The notes beneath the pieces were generated by a model. The model was not told where the DNA came from and ran no database searches. It saw nothing but the letters and a program-made list of their open reading frames with translations. The position numbers were made by a program, and so were the translations under genes. Positions 18,661-25,372 of a stretch of DNA of 31,382 nucleotides are shown piece by piece. This DNA is from a virus, in IMG/VR virus record IMGVR_UViG_3300022540_000446, positions 1 through 31,382 of that record; one strand, written 5' to 3'. The stretch's first letter is position 1. Every line of letters begins with the position of its first letter.

Positions 18661-18990
18661 TTATGGCGTATTAGATATCTTTGCCCAGGTAACTGCTAAA
18701 GCTACAATACCGGAGGCTACTAACATTGCAAGCCAATTAAATATTTTACCTCTACCTGAAGTAGTACCTTCTACTACTGTAACACGATCAGATAATAAAC
18801 GTAATCCTTCAGTGCTATCTCTTACTTCTTCACCAATACGACTAATAGTACTTCGATCAGTAAGCTGCCTCTCTTCAAGTCGAGCTATGATTACCAGATT
18901 TTTATTAATCTCTTTTATCTGAGCAAACAACTCAGTTTGGTTATTCATAATCTGAGTTAGTATAATAGTCTGTTGCTGTTCAGTACTCAT
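18661..18990 (-). CDS. Coiled-coil protein with C-terminal membrane span, XhlA-like, in the lysis cassette (109 aa)
   Basis: I use the internal ATG at 18990 (MSTEQQQTII), which has GGAAA upstream and overlaps the holin stop (ATGA); the longer frame from 19113 is a shadow of the holin gene. Residues 1-75 are a polar coiled coil (ELFAQIKEINKNL...RVTVVEGTTSG). One transmembrane helix follows near the C-terminus (IFNWLAMLVASGIVALAV). This matches the plan of XhlA-type holin-associated proteins. It is the last gene of the lysis group, before the portal. Confidence 0.7.
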   Translation of the reverse strand: MSTEQQQTIILTQIMNNQTELFAQIKEINKNLVIIARLEERQLTDRSTISRIGEEVRDSTEGLRLLSDRVTVVEGTTSGRGKIFNWLAMLVASGIVALAVTWAKISNTP

Positions 18991-19181
18991 TTTCCTTTGG
19001 TTTCCACATAGATTTTGAAATAGCCCACTGCTCCGGCAACAATTGCCATAGCAAAGTAGTGTTGATACTCTGATAATTCTGGAGTTAGTTTTACCCATTG
19101 CCATACATCCCATGTCAGAAATAAATAAAATCCTGCAAATATCCTTGGAAATACTCGATATTGAGTTAAAAAATCACTCAC
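18987..19181 (-). CDS. Holin, probably two-span (64 aa)
   Basis: The start is GTG 19181-19179, overlapping the end of the o-spanin gene by 8 bases. Two hydrophobic segments are visible, IFAGFYLFLTWDVWQWV and HYFAMAIVAGAVGYFKIYV, separated by a short polar loop with a charged C-terminus. Size and topology fit a small phage holin that permeabilises the inner membrane and releases the endolysin or triggers lysis. It lies in a cassette with spanins and an M23 endolysin, which supports the call. Confidence 0.75.
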   Translation of the reverse strand: MSDFLTQYRVFPRIFAGFYLFLTWDVWQWVKLTPELSEYQHYFAMAIVAGAVGYFKIYVETKGK

Positions 19182-19431
19182 TGCAAAACTCTCTAATATG
19201 CTTTCTATCTGAGATTAGACTACTTAAGTCAGTTTGTAACTGTTTAGCATATTCTGCTATACCTTTCCAGCTGATGTCTTCAACTTCTGATATTTCCTGT
19301 TCACTATAATATATAGGACTTGGGCAAATCCTTCGTACTTCGGTATCAGTCACTACTCTCGGTCTTTTTGACCCGCAGGAAATCAATAATGGCAGTAGGA
19401 GCAATAGAATGTAAACATACTTTTTCTTCAT
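19174..19431 (-). CDS. Rz1: Outer-membrane spanin subunit (Rz1-like lipoprotein, 85 aa)
   Basis: The N-terminus is a lipoprotein signal: MKKK, a Leu-rich core and the lipobox LLISC with Cys19 as the lipidated residue. The mature part is short and polar with a Pro-containing segment (CPSPIYYSE). The gene begins inside the i-spanin gene in a different frame (overlap 19346-19431), the usual Rz/Rz1 nesting, although o-spanins are often shorter. Together with the i-spanin it fuses inner and outer membranes in the last step of lysis of a Gram-negative host. Confidence 0.82.
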   Translation of the reverse strand: MKKKYVYILLLLLPLLISCGSKRPRVVTDTEVRRICPSPIYYSEQEISEVEDISWKGIAEYAKQLQTDLSSLISDRKHIREFCSE

Positions 19432-19708
19432 TTGTGACAGCCTCTAATTGTTTATCTAGTTTATTTTGCATTTTACGCAAACGAATATTTTGTAATCGAT
19501 TTTGTTTATCTTTAGCTATTACCTGTAGAGCTGTCTCATTGTTAATAGCGTCAAGTTCTGCTATGGCTGTCTGGAAGGTAGAGTTCGCATTTTGTTGAAT
19601 TGCTAGTTCTGAGTACAACTGTTCGTTCTCTCGAATTATATGTACACCCCAAGCAACCGATGCTCCTACCCCTGTCACAATTAATAATATTACTGCAGCT
19701 TTGATCAT
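19346..19708 (-). CDS. Rz: Inner-membrane spanin subunit (Rz-like, 120 aa)
   Basis: A single N-terminal membrane span (IKAAVILLIVTGVGASVAWG) is followed by a long periplasmic helical coiled-coil region (about residues 25-95) rich in Gln, Asn and Lys. This is the i-spanin plan. The start overlaps the end of the endolysin gene (ATGA). The downstream o-spanin frame starts within this gene. Frames, order and neighbours all support a spanin pair. Confidence 0.82.
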   Translation of the reverse strand: MIKAAVILLIVTGVGASVAWGVHIIRENEQLYSELAIQQNANSTFQTAIAELDAINNETALQVIAKDKQNRLQNIRLRKMQNKLDKQLEAVTNEEKVCLHSIAPTAIIDFLRVKKTESSD

Positions 19709-20133
19709 GAGTAGTTTTCCGGGTCAACAGGTTTGCCATTAATTAAAATCTCATAGTGAACATGGTTTTTCATAACTTTAGTTGGTTTGCTGTATCTTCC
19801 AGCAATATCTTGTGCTTCACCAATAATTTCATCCATTTCGATAAGTTGATTAATTTTAATGAATCTACTGGGTTTCACATAGAACATTCTGTGACGGTAT
19901 AAATCTTTATCTGTGATCTCAACATATCGAAAAGATAAGTCACTGGAGTATGGATAACCAAATTTAGTAATACGTCCTGCTATAGGTGAGTGTATTATCG
20001 TACCCGGGTAGCATGCAAAATCAATACCTTTATGAGTTTTTCGGGTACCATCTTTATGTGTTCCTCTGGGAGAAGCGAAATCTCCAGAACCCCAGGCATC
20101 AATACCTCTTAATGGTAGAGTAGCAAAAAACAT
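19705..20133 (-). CDS. M23-family zinc endopeptidase, probable endolysin (142 aa)
   Basis: The start ATG overlaps the upstream stop (TAATG). The sequence carries the LytM/M23 zinc site: THKGIDFACYPGT gives His34 and Asp38, and NHVHYEI gives His124 and His126. PGTIIHSPIAGRITKFGY is the typical strand pattern after the first motif. M23 enzymes cut peptide cross-links of peptidoglycan. There is no signal peptide, so release would need the holin. N4 itself carries a muramidase here, so this is a different lytic activity in the same place. No binding domain is attached. Confidence 0.85.
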   Translation of the reverse strand: MFFATLPLRGIDAWGSGDFASPRGTHKDGTRKTHKGIDFACYPGTIIHSPIAGRITKFGYPYSSDLSFRYVEITDKDLYRHRMFYVKPSRFIKINQLIEMDEIIGEAQDIAGRYSKPTKVMKNHVHYEILINGKPVDPENYS

Positions 20134-20750
20134 TATACAAAACCTCTTAAATCAAAAGATTCTGAACTGATGTCATCTGCTATGATAAGCCCTTCTGCAA
20201 TTGCTCTTTTACAGCTTGCATCAAATCTTATATAGTGAGTATTGTTCTCATCTTTGATTCCACCCTTAATAGAGGAATGTCCTTTGTATCCAACGTAATG
20301 AAGTAGAGCTTCTAGTAATTGTGGAGGTAGCCTTAGTGTTTCTGCGGCAAGTACTACAAAAGGAGGAGCTGCTCTGTAATGAACAGTTAGTATAGCATCT
20401 TGTACAACTGTTGGGACTTTAATTACATTATATGAAGGTGTCATTACACCTGTAGCATCATTATACTTATTAACAGTTAACTGCTCATCATCACCGTCAT
20501 ACACTTCAAGTATCGTAAGCAGTGCATCAGTACTGCTCATTACTACATTTTCATCTACACCGTCAAGTGTGTATGTCGATACATTGTCCTGCAATGTTAT
20601 AATGGCATCTTCAGTCTTTAAACTGAAACGCTTATACAACTCCAATAGCCCTAAGTTAATATACCTTATGATTTCAGCTTCATCTGCCACCATCGGTAGT
20701 TGTTTTAGTTCAACTGCTTGAGCTGTTTCTATGACTTCACTGATTAACAT
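20133..20750 (-). CDS. Putative head-tail adaptor/connector (205 aa)
   Basis: The start is ATG with AGGACTGTGTAA upstream. The N-terminal helical region (EVIETAQAVELKQLP, EIIRYINLGLLELYKRF) leads into a beta-rich middle (ITLQDNVSTYTLDG, AILTVHYRAAPP). A C-terminal helical segment follows (LPPQLLEALLHYVGYKGHSS, YIRFDASCKRAIAEG). This order is typical of small phage adaptor proteins of the gp6-like or tubular-protein-A-like type that bind below the portal. It follows the large terminase gene. The call rests on pattern, not on a catalytic motif. Confidence 0.6.
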   Translation of the reverse strand: MLISEVIETAQAVELKQLPMVADEAEIIRYINLGLLELYKRFSLKTEDAIITLQDNVSTYTLDGVDENVVMSSTDALLTILEVYDGDDEQLTVNKYNDATGVMTPSYNVIKVPTVVQDAILTVHYRAAPPFVVLAAETLRLPPQLLEALLHYVGYKGHSSIKGGIKDENNTHYIRFDASCKRAIAEGLIIADDISSESFDLRGFV

Positions 20751-20793
20751 TTACACAGTCCTATTAAGTTTTAAGTAATGTTACCATACACAA

Positions 20794-22377
20794 TTAAAAA
20801 ACTGTACTATTCTTATACTCATCATCATCAGCTTCATCAAGAAACATAGCATGTGATCCATTTTCATCTACTGTGTATGTAGTATCTATTTCCTGACTTG
20901 GCTTATAAGGATTCATTTCAAGTAACATTGATAAGGTATCTGATATATCATCATGCTTAGACCTAAAGCCATCATTAGTTACAAAAGTCAGTTCCTCTAT
21001 CAGTTCATTCATATATTCAGAATCGCGTAACTCTTCTGGTAACCATACCTTCTTGGCTTTAAACATAGGAACGAATAGTTTGAAGTAATCTATTTTATTT
21101 CCAGTTCTTCGAATACCTTCAGTTTTACCTTTACCTGCTAGATTGAAGAAAATATTTTTAGTTAGCATTTCTCCTTTGATCCATTGGATAAATCCGCCTT
21201 GTTGGCCATTGACCTCAATACCTACTCCTAATGGATGGTAAGTAGCAGCAAATCTAAATAAATCATTAATATTGTCATCCATTAATTGTCGTTTACACAT
21301 TCCATCTACTAGTAGCCAGTCACCATTATTTGTATAAGCCCAAACAGATATAACACTATAATCAGATTTTTTACCATTGGTAGTGGCAAAGTCAGTAGTT
21401 ATGTAAAAATTATACAACTGCCTATTTCTGATAACTAAATCTTTTTTATACCAAACAATGTCATGATTTTGTATAAGTCTATCTTCATCACTTGTAATTC
21501 TCAACATAAGCTCCTGGTTGAATGAGGCAATTTCACCACTTGCCAAAAGACTATCATACTCTCCTTTAACAAAATCATAATTAAAACGATCTTCCCATCC
21601 ACCACGAAAGTCTTTTTTGGCTACTGGAAATTTCTCGCATATCGGATAAATCCTAGTATTCCATGCATCACTACTTGCAGCTTCATACAGTGGATCTGCC
21701 TTATTAAAAGGTGTACCTGTCCACACCTGCATTCTTTTTTTAGGGTGTAATCCTTGTCTTACGGCTTTATATATAATATGCTTAATATCTCTAGTAATAG
21801 TAGGAGATTCGGCGTTTTTATCAGACATTAAGTCATCAAATCCTGCCCAAGTAGGTCTTAATCCATACTCTTTAAACCCACGAAATCCTGTACTAGCCCC
21901 GTAACCTCTAACACAAAATCTTTTACCATCAGCATTGACAAATTCCCATCTAACATCTGTAAAATTAGTTTCTTTAGTAAGATACTTTTGCAAGAATTCA
22001 GAGTTATCATACCTAAATTGTAAATTTTGTCTCATGGATTTTACACCATTATCAACAGTATCACTGACATAAATGGCTACATCTACTTTTCCAAATCCTG
22101 GTATTTCTCCATATACAGCGATGTAAAGAAATAAGTATTCATGCAGGACAGAAGTTTTAGCACTACCTCTAAATGATACAAATAAGTTTTGTCTCTTGAA
22201 AACTAGCTGATCTACCATATCGTAGTGTATTACAGGAGACTTATTCTCCTCACCCATAGCACCATTAACTAATTTAATGAAGGCAATAAACTGCATAGCA
22301 AATTTAGATGGCTTATAATCATTTAATAGATACTTATAATCTACATGATTAAGCCTTTCTTCTAAATCCATTGCCAT
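20794..22377 (-). CDS. terL: Terminase large subunit (527 aa)
   Basis: The packaging motor ATPase and nuclease. The Walker A region is SFRGSAKTS (Lys74, Thr75), an atypical loop with Arg70 in front. Walker B is WAGFDDLMSD (178-187), and the coupling motif is WTGTPFNKADPLY (219-231). The nuclease domain shows YITTDFATTNGKKSDYSV (Asp329, Asp339) and a C-terminal SKHDDISDTL acidic motif. The DD-x-SDKN context after Walker B is like T7-type terminases. The start overlaps the small terminase stop (TAATG). Confidence 0.92.
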   Translation of the reverse strand: MAMDLEERLNHVDYKYLLNDYKPSKFAMQFIAFIKLVNGAMGEENKSPVIHYDMVDQLVFKRQNLFVSFRGSAKTSVLHEYLFLYIAVYGEIPGFGKVDVAIYVSDTVDNGVKSMRQNLQFRYDNSEFLQKYLTKETNFTDVRWEFVNADGKRFCVRGYGASTGFRGFKEYGLRPTWAGFDDLMSDKNAESPTITRDIKHIIYKAVRQGLHPKKRMQVWTGTPFNKADPLYEAASSDAWNTRIYPICEKFPVAKKDFRGGWEDRFNYDFVKGEYDSLLASGEIASFNQELMLRITSDEDRLIQNHDIVWYKKDLVIRNRQLYNFYITTDFATTNGKKSDYSVISVWAYTNNGDWLLVDGMCKRQLMDDNINDLFRFAATYHPLGVGIEVNGQQGGFIQWIKGEMLTKNIFFNLAGKGKTEGIRRTGNKIDYFKLFVPMFKAKKVWLPEELRDSEYMNELIEELTFVTNDGFRSKHDDISDTLSMLLEMNPYKPSQEIDTTYTVDENGSHAMFLDEADDDEYKNSTVF

Positions 22378-23105
22378 TATTTGGTATCCTCTTCAACTTC
22401 AATAGGAGTAATGTCAATTATCTTTGACTCAGCAATTTGCTTGAGAGGTATTCCAGCCTGTACACTTTGATACTCTTGAGCTGCTAAACTTTCAGCAGCT
22501 TGACGTAACTGCTCTATAACAGATAGTGAACCATCATCTACTGATATATTAATTACCTGCTCTTCAGTAGGCTTTAATTCTCGTATAAGAGTCTCAGCAG
22601 CTTTCTGCTGAACAAGTTCACTCTTAGCACTTTTCATCAGCTTAGCGGTCTTAAGGATAGCCTTATGTAGTAAATGTCTATGAATCAGTTGAACAGGTAT
22701 ACCTGCAATTTTTCTGATTTCATTAACCATTTGGGTATTATTGAATCTACTGGCTTCTCCTCTCATTGCTTTCTTGTCACCCCTTCCACGGGCATTGAAG
22801 CGTTTAGGGAAAACTTTAATATAAGCGTCAGTAAGAGAATTTCCAGCTTCTACAAGGCTGAAGAACTTTACAGCTTCAAGGTAGTTTTGATGATTTCTTT
22901 TTGGATTTTCCTTCAATACGTTGAGATGATCGATGTAACAATCTACGAACTCTTCACCATAATCAGGATCTTTGACCAATTTCTGTATTTCATGAATTGT
23001 ATCTTCACTTACAGTTAACTGCTGTCTTGGGCGTAACTGTGACTGAACTAAATCCAAAGTAAGTTCTGATGAAGGTAAACTCTCTTTTTTAAAGTAACTA
23101 CTCAT
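22377..23105 (-). CDS. terS: Terminase small subunit (242 aa)
   Basis: The gene lies directly upstream of the large terminase and overlaps it by TAATG. Its own start overlaps the preceding stop (ATGA). The middle has the TerS-type HTH region LVEAGNSLTDAYIKVFPKR with basic RGRGDKKAMRGEA. A helical oligomerisation region follows (HRHLLHKAILKTAKLMKSAKSE), then an acidic tail (IDITPIEVEEDTK) that could contact the large subunit. Length is normal to slightly long for TerS. The role is recognition of packaging DNA. Confidence 0.8.
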   Translation of the reverse strand: MSSYFKKESLPSSELTLDLVQSQLRPRQQLTVSEDTIHEIQKLVKDPDYGEEFVDCYIDHLNVLKENPKRNHQNYLEAVKFFSLVEAGNSLTDAYIKVFPKRFNARGRGDKKAMRGEASRFNNTQMVNEIRKIAGIPVQLIHRHLLHKAILKTAKLMKSAKSELVQQKAAETLIRELKPTEEQVINISVDDGSLSVIEQLRQAAESLAAQEYQSVQAGIPLKQIAESKIIDITPIEVEEDTK

Positions 23106-23515
23106 AAATACAACAACTCACATAAACGTCTACATTCTTCATCTGATAACGCTGCTAGGGAATCTACCAGGCTATCGTCAAAACTGCGTAGGTAGTGCAG
23201 AACACGAAGCTCATTAATATCAATAAACATCTCGGTACCACCTTCCACCTTTTCATTTGGTTCAAATCTTTTACTGCTCAGGACACGGTGAATATGCTGC
23301 TCCAGTATTAATGGATAATTACACTCCATATCCAGTCTCAATTCACTGTAAGGAACAAACCTATATCTGGCAAACCATGATCTCAGTATCTCCATCATTC
23401 TATCAGTTGAGCGATTAGAATGCGTCATACCAATCTTATGAATAACAGAATCATCAGGTAATACCATCTTTATGACATATACTCTGCCGATAGGTTTTTG
23501 CTTAAAGAATGCCAT
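23102..23515 (-). CDS. GIY-YIG-fold protein of T5orf172/MUG113 type (137 aa)
   Basis: The N-terminal GRVYVIKM...HKIGMTHSNRSTDR replaces GIY-YIG with VYVI...KIGMT, as in T5orf172/MUG113 proteins. EQHIHRVLSSKRF and GGTEMFID follow, the usual EFha and E-x-F motifs with a candidate catalytic Glu. The core is complete, so nuclease or DNA-binding activity is possible. It sits just upstream of the small terminase (ATGA overlap) and 14 bases into the preceding winged-helix gene. It could be a regulatory DNA-binding protein, a packaging-linked nicking enzyme, or a passenger homing-type gene. Confidence 0.75.
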   Translation of the reverse strand: MAFFKQKPIGRVYVIKMVLPDDSVIHKIGMTHSNRSTDRMMEILRSWFARYRFVPYSELRLDMECNYPLILEQHIHRVLSSKRFEPNEKVEGGTEMFIDINELRVLHYLRSFDDSLVDSLAALSDEECRRLCELLYL

Positions 23516-23750
23516 CGATATTTCTCAACTGGTACTGACCATTTCGAATTTTTACCAGAAAGTCTTCTTTATACATTTTCTGAAACAATTTGCTGACTGT
23601 TACTTTAGTGACTTCACAAGAAACGGCTACTGAGTCTAATGTGACATAAAGTCTATCATTATTGTCACGATTCATAAGCATCCACACCATAACATTTACT
23701 GATTTCGAGTCAGCTATTTTAAAGTATTTTTCTATATTTTCGTTTTTCAT
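23502..23750 (-). CDS. RepL-like winged-helix DNA-binding protein, second copy (82 aa)
   Basis: I use ATG 23750 (MKNENIEKYF); a TTG six codons upstream extends the frame. Neither start has a clear Shine-Dalgarno. The pattern MVWMLMNRDNNDRLYVTLDS, followed by VAVSCEVTKVTVSKLFQKM and a wing ending NGQYQLRN, is that of RepL-type winged-helix proteins (PF05732-like). It is a shorter relative of the protein at 23962-24372, with a zinc ribbon between them. RepL proteins start rolling-circle plasmid replication, but in a phage late operon a transcription-regulator role is as likely. Confidence 0.68.
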   Translation of the reverse strand: MKNENIEKYFKIADSKSVNVMVWMLMNRDNNDRLYVTLDSVAVSCEVTKVTVSKLFQKMYKEDFLVKIRNGQYQLRNIDGIL

Positions 23751-23809
23751 AGTGCTAAGTAAAGCCAAATTTAGCAGATAGTATACTTTACTTTACTGAG
23801 GAATTGCAA

Positions 23810-23965
23810 TTACCTGAGTAATGGCTTCTGGCCCGGGTCTAAATTCCAAGGTATCTGAAAGTTACAATCAGTACACCACTTCACATTATGTGTCCTGACT
23901 AAAGCTAATTTCGTATTACCACACTTAGGACATTTCTTTGTTGACACTTTTTCAGTTTTGCTCAT
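23810..23965 (-). CDS. Zinc-ribbon microprotein (51 aa)
   Basis: The ATG at 23965 overlaps the stop of the upstream winged-helix gene (ATGA). The frame encodes 51 residues with two CxxC knuckles, KKCPKCGNTKL and VKWCTDCNFQIPW, separated by 15 residues, then a short Pro-rich end. This is a compact treble-clef or zinc-ribbon fold. Similar small zinc ribbons of phages bind nucleic acid or host RNA polymerase. Its place between two winged-helix proteins at the head of the late operon suggests a regulatory function. Confidence 0.72.
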   Translation of the reverse strand: MSKTEKVSTKKCPKCGNTKLALVRTHNVKWCTDCNFQIPWNLDPGQKPLLR

Positions 23966-24372
23966 TTTGACTCATTCCATAATCTCATTACCATGGCACC
24001 TCGCGTATAACTTCCGTGCTTTATAACTTTCGGGGAAAGCATGTAAGCACCACTTCTAATCATTTTTATAAATCCGTGATCTCTCAATTTTTTCATAACA
24101 TTTGAGATAGTGCCTTTAGCAACTCCTACACTTTCAGCAAACTCTCTAACGGTACCATAAACCATATTATTGGCATCTTTACTTTTCAATATATGAGTTA
24201 GCACCCTGGTAGGAGCATCACCAACTAAATCAAAATACTCAGCTAAAGTTTTAGCATACGCTTTTTCCCAATATTCTGGCTTAACATCCTGTAGGAAAAT
24301 TTGTACTGGCATTTCTTCCCCTGTCTCCTTATCAAATACAGCATATCGTTCTGGATCAAAATAATCTTTCAT
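23962..24372 (-). CDS. RepL-like winged-helix protein, first gene of the late operon (136 aa)
   Basis: The N-terminal part (DKETGEEMPVQIF, YWEKAYAKTLAEYF) precedes a winged-helix domain: TRVLTHILKSKDANNMVYG, FAESVGVAKGTISNVMKKLR, and the wing GAYMLSPKVIKHGSYTRG. This order is the RepL (PF05732-like) signature. The gene lies 29 bases after the presumed start site of a sigma70-like promoter and may bind the inverted repeats upstream of it. Alternative roles are replication initiation or late-gene activation. Confidence 0.72.
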   Translation of the reverse strand: MKDYFDPERYAVFDKETGEEMPVQIFLQDVKPEYWEKAYAKTLAEYFDLVGDAPTRVLTHILKSKDANNMVYGTVREFAESVGVAKGTISNVMKKLRDHGFIKMIRSGAYMLSPKVIKHGSYTRGAMVMRLWNESK

Positions 24373-24407
24373 AATTGTCTCAATTCTATTAGTACATAAA
24401 GTCAGTC

Positions 24408-24436
24408 ATTTTAGCATATGCAAGTTCATATGTCAT
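24408..24436 (-). promoter_or_regulatory. Sigma70-like late promoter, leftward
   Basis: On the minus strand the -35 box ATGACA (24436-24431, five of six consensus bases) is separated by exactly 17 bases from the -10 box TAAAAT (24413-24408, five of six). Transcription would begin near 24401 and enter the RepL-like gene at 24372. In N4, late genes are read by host RNA polymerase, which fits a sigma70-type element here. Confidence 0.65.
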
Positions 24437-24449
24437 ACTATAAATGACA
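24431..24449. promoter_or_regulatory. Inverted-repeat operator over the -35 box
   Basis: TGTCAT and ATGACA form a perfect 6-bp inverted repeat around a 7-base centre. One arm is the -35 box of the leftward promoter, so a protein bound here would block or alter initiation. A RepL-like winged-helix protein encoded just downstream is a candidate binder. Confidence 0.55.
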
Positions 24450-24460
24450 CAACATGCCGA

Positions 24461-24506
24461 TTTGTCCCATGGGGGTGGGACATAGACCCTACAGCGGTGG
24501 GACAAA
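24461..24506. repeat. Cluster of three TGGGACA sites upstream of the late promoter
   Basis: The heptamer occurs inverted at 24463-24469 (TGTCCCA) and direct at 24476-24482 and 24498-24504 (TGGGACA). The outer pair extends to a perfect 9-base inverted repeat (TTTGTCCCA/TGGGACAAA). The GC-rich cluster stands out from its AT-rich surroundings. It lies 25-70 bases upstream of the -35 box, a usual place for activator sites. Confidence 0.55.
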
Positions 24507-24547
24507 ATAGCGGCAACTAAAAACATTAAATCTTTATAAATCAGCAA

Positions 24548-24624
24548 CTTACAAATTTACAGGGCCAATCTTCTATATATACTCTTACGTAGTGAGCGAA
24601 GCGAACATGAGAGCCGTTTGTAAG
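24548..24624. repeat. Hairpin element 1 enclosing GAGCGAAGCGAA
   Basis: Perfect arms CTTACAAA (24548-24555) and TTTGTAAG (24617-24624) enclose a second short pairing (CTCT/AGAG) and the 12-mer GAGCGAAGCGAA at 24594-24605. The same 12-mer recurs in element 2, 95 bases away. It is either a folded RNA domain or a DNA site; no reading frame explains it. Confidence 0.5.
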
Positions 24625-24662
24625 ATATAAACAAAACAGTAAAGAAAGTTACTATGAGTAAA

Positions 24663-24725
24663 TTTATACTTATCAAGTAACAAAGAATGAGCGAAGCGAA
24701 TTCGACTTACGCAGATAAGTATAAA
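24663..24725. repeat. Hairpin element 2 enclosing GAGCGAAGCGAA
   Basis: A perfect 12-bp inverted repeat, TTTATACTTATC (24663-24674) and GATAAGTATAAA (24714-24725), surrounds a 39-base loop. The loop carries the 12-mer GAGCGAAGCGAA at 24689-24700 and the palindrome CGAATTCG. There is no T-tract on either side that would make it a standard terminator. Confidence 0.55.
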
Positions 24726-24882
24726 ATTAGGAGTAGTAAGTTTATTTACGTAATAATTCACAACAGCAGCGTGTGTGTCGAAGACATACTGCAACGTAAC
24801 CAAAGGCAGAGCCTTGGTTTAAGTTGTAAGCTGCGGTATAAGCCTGGAATGTAGAATATCTACTGGGTATACAGCTGTAATG

Positions 24883-24956
24883 TGGAAGCACTGTATGGAA
24901 TCGAACCATAGTTGTCTGGGTCAAATCCAGATGTCTTGCCACTAGACGACAATGCT
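24883..24956 (-). tRNA. tRNA-Gln (TTG)
   Basis: Read on the minus strand: acceptor AGCATTG pairs with CAGTGCT (one G-U). The anticodon stem TCTGG/CCAGA has loop ATTTGAC (anticodon TTG), the T-arm is TATGGTTCGATTCCATA, and CCA is encoded. The discriminator base is T, not the G usual for glutamine tRNA. Confidence 0.88.
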
Positions 24957-24963
24957 GTAAAAT

Positions 24964-25038
24964 TGGTATCCCAGGCGAGAATCGAACTCGCTATCTCAGC
25001 GTGAAAGGCTGATGACTTGACCAGTTGTCCACTGGGAT
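24964..25038 (-). tRNA. tRNA-Glu (TTC)
   Basis: Acceptor ATCCCAG/CTGGGAT is fully paired. The anticodon stem TCAGC/GCTGA has loop CTTTCAC (anticodon TTC), the T-arm is GCGAGTTCGATTCTCGC, and discriminator A and encoded CCA are present. All parts are regular. Confidence 0.9.
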
Positions 25039-25043
25039 ATAGT

Positions 25044-25119
25044 TGGTCGGAGAGGTCAGATTCGAACTGACGTATACCGGCATCCAAGACCGGACGATAA
25101 CCACTTTCGTTACACTCCG
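25044..25119 (-). tRNA. tRNA-Pro (TGG)
   Basis: Acceptor CGGAGTG/CTCTCCG starts with the C1-G72 pair typical of proline tRNA and has one U-U mismatch (position 6). The anticodon loop CTTGGAT gives TGG, the T-arm is GTCAGTTCGAATCTGAC, and A73 and encoded CCA are present. Confidence 0.88.
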
Positions 25120-25124
25120 TAATT

Positions 25125-25200
25125 TGGCTGGTATGACAGGCATCGAACCTGTGCGCTTCTGATTAACAGTCAGATGCTCTACCTACTAAGCTACATACCA
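25125..25200 (-). tRNA. tRNA-Asn (GTT)
   Basis: Acceptor TGGTATG/CATACCA is fully paired. The anticodon stem-loop has GTT in CTGTTAA, the T-arm is ACAGGTTCGATGCCTGT, and discriminator G and encoded CCA are present, as usual for asparagine tRNA. Confidence 0.9.
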
Positions 25201-25214
25201 AAAATTCTATTAGG

Positions 25215-25285
25215 GGTGACTACTGAGAATTGAACTCAGGTACAGTGAGTCACAGTCACATGCTTTACCATTAAGCTATAGTCAC
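25215..25285 (-). tRNA. tRNA-His (GTG), without encoded CCA
   Basis: Acceptor GTGACTA/TAGTCAC is paired. The anticodon loop CTGTGAC gives GTG and the T-arm is CTGAGTTCAATTCTCAG. The discriminator is C as expected for histidine. However, the base before position 1 is T rather than the G(-1) that histidyl-tRNA synthetase reads, and the 3' end continues CCT, so CCA is not encoded. The variable loop is short and one anticodon-stem pair is U-U. Confidence 0.8.
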
Positions 25286-25305
25286 ACCTAATAAAATTCA
25301 GACAT

Positions 25306-25336
25306 AAAAAAACCCCCAATCTTGCGAGAGGAGGTT
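25306..25336 (-). terminator. Intrinsic terminator before the tRNA cluster
   Basis: On the minus strand AACCTCC pairs with GGGGGTT (one G-U) around a loop containing CGCA, and is followed directly by a run of seven T. It would end leftward transcripts from the acb2 unit just before tRNA-His. Confidence 0.8.
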
Positions 25337-25372
25337 CCTAGGAGAAATAATTAATTTACAGTCTCACAGGCT

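Larger units (their letters stand above)
24507..24882. other. Non-coding stretch between late promoter region and tRNA cluster
   Basis: No convincing gene lies here; the open frames have no ribosome sites and partly read through tRNA genes. It contains the two hairpin elements listed separately. It also has a near-perfect hairpin at 24799-24821 (AACCAAAGGC-AGA-GCCTTGGTT, one bulged base, three-base loop) and a small 5-bp, three-base-loop hairpin near 24853-24865 (GTAGA-ATA-TCTAC). It may hold one or more small structured RNAs. Confidence 0.5.

Noticed and set aside
18991-19113. N-terminal extension of the coiled-coil lysis protein (Cys-rich)
   Set aside because: It lies entirely inside the holin gene in another frame; the internal ATG at 18990 has a ribosome site and an ATGA overlap.
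24461-24506. The TGGGACA cluster as a CRISPR array or attachment site
   Set aside because: Units are only 7-9 bases with unequal spacing and mixed orientation; no integrase gene is in the window. Operators are the simpler reading.
24799-24865. Three-base-loop hairpins as N4 virion polymerase promoters
   Set aside because: Stems have a bulge or only five pairs, and the downstream bases do not resemble the N4 consensus as I remember it. Left as unexplained structure.
24585-25087. Three overlapping minus-strand reading frames of 66-75 codons in the tRNA region
   Set aside because: They read through tRNA genes and hairpin elements, have no ribosome sites, and give no protein-like sequence.
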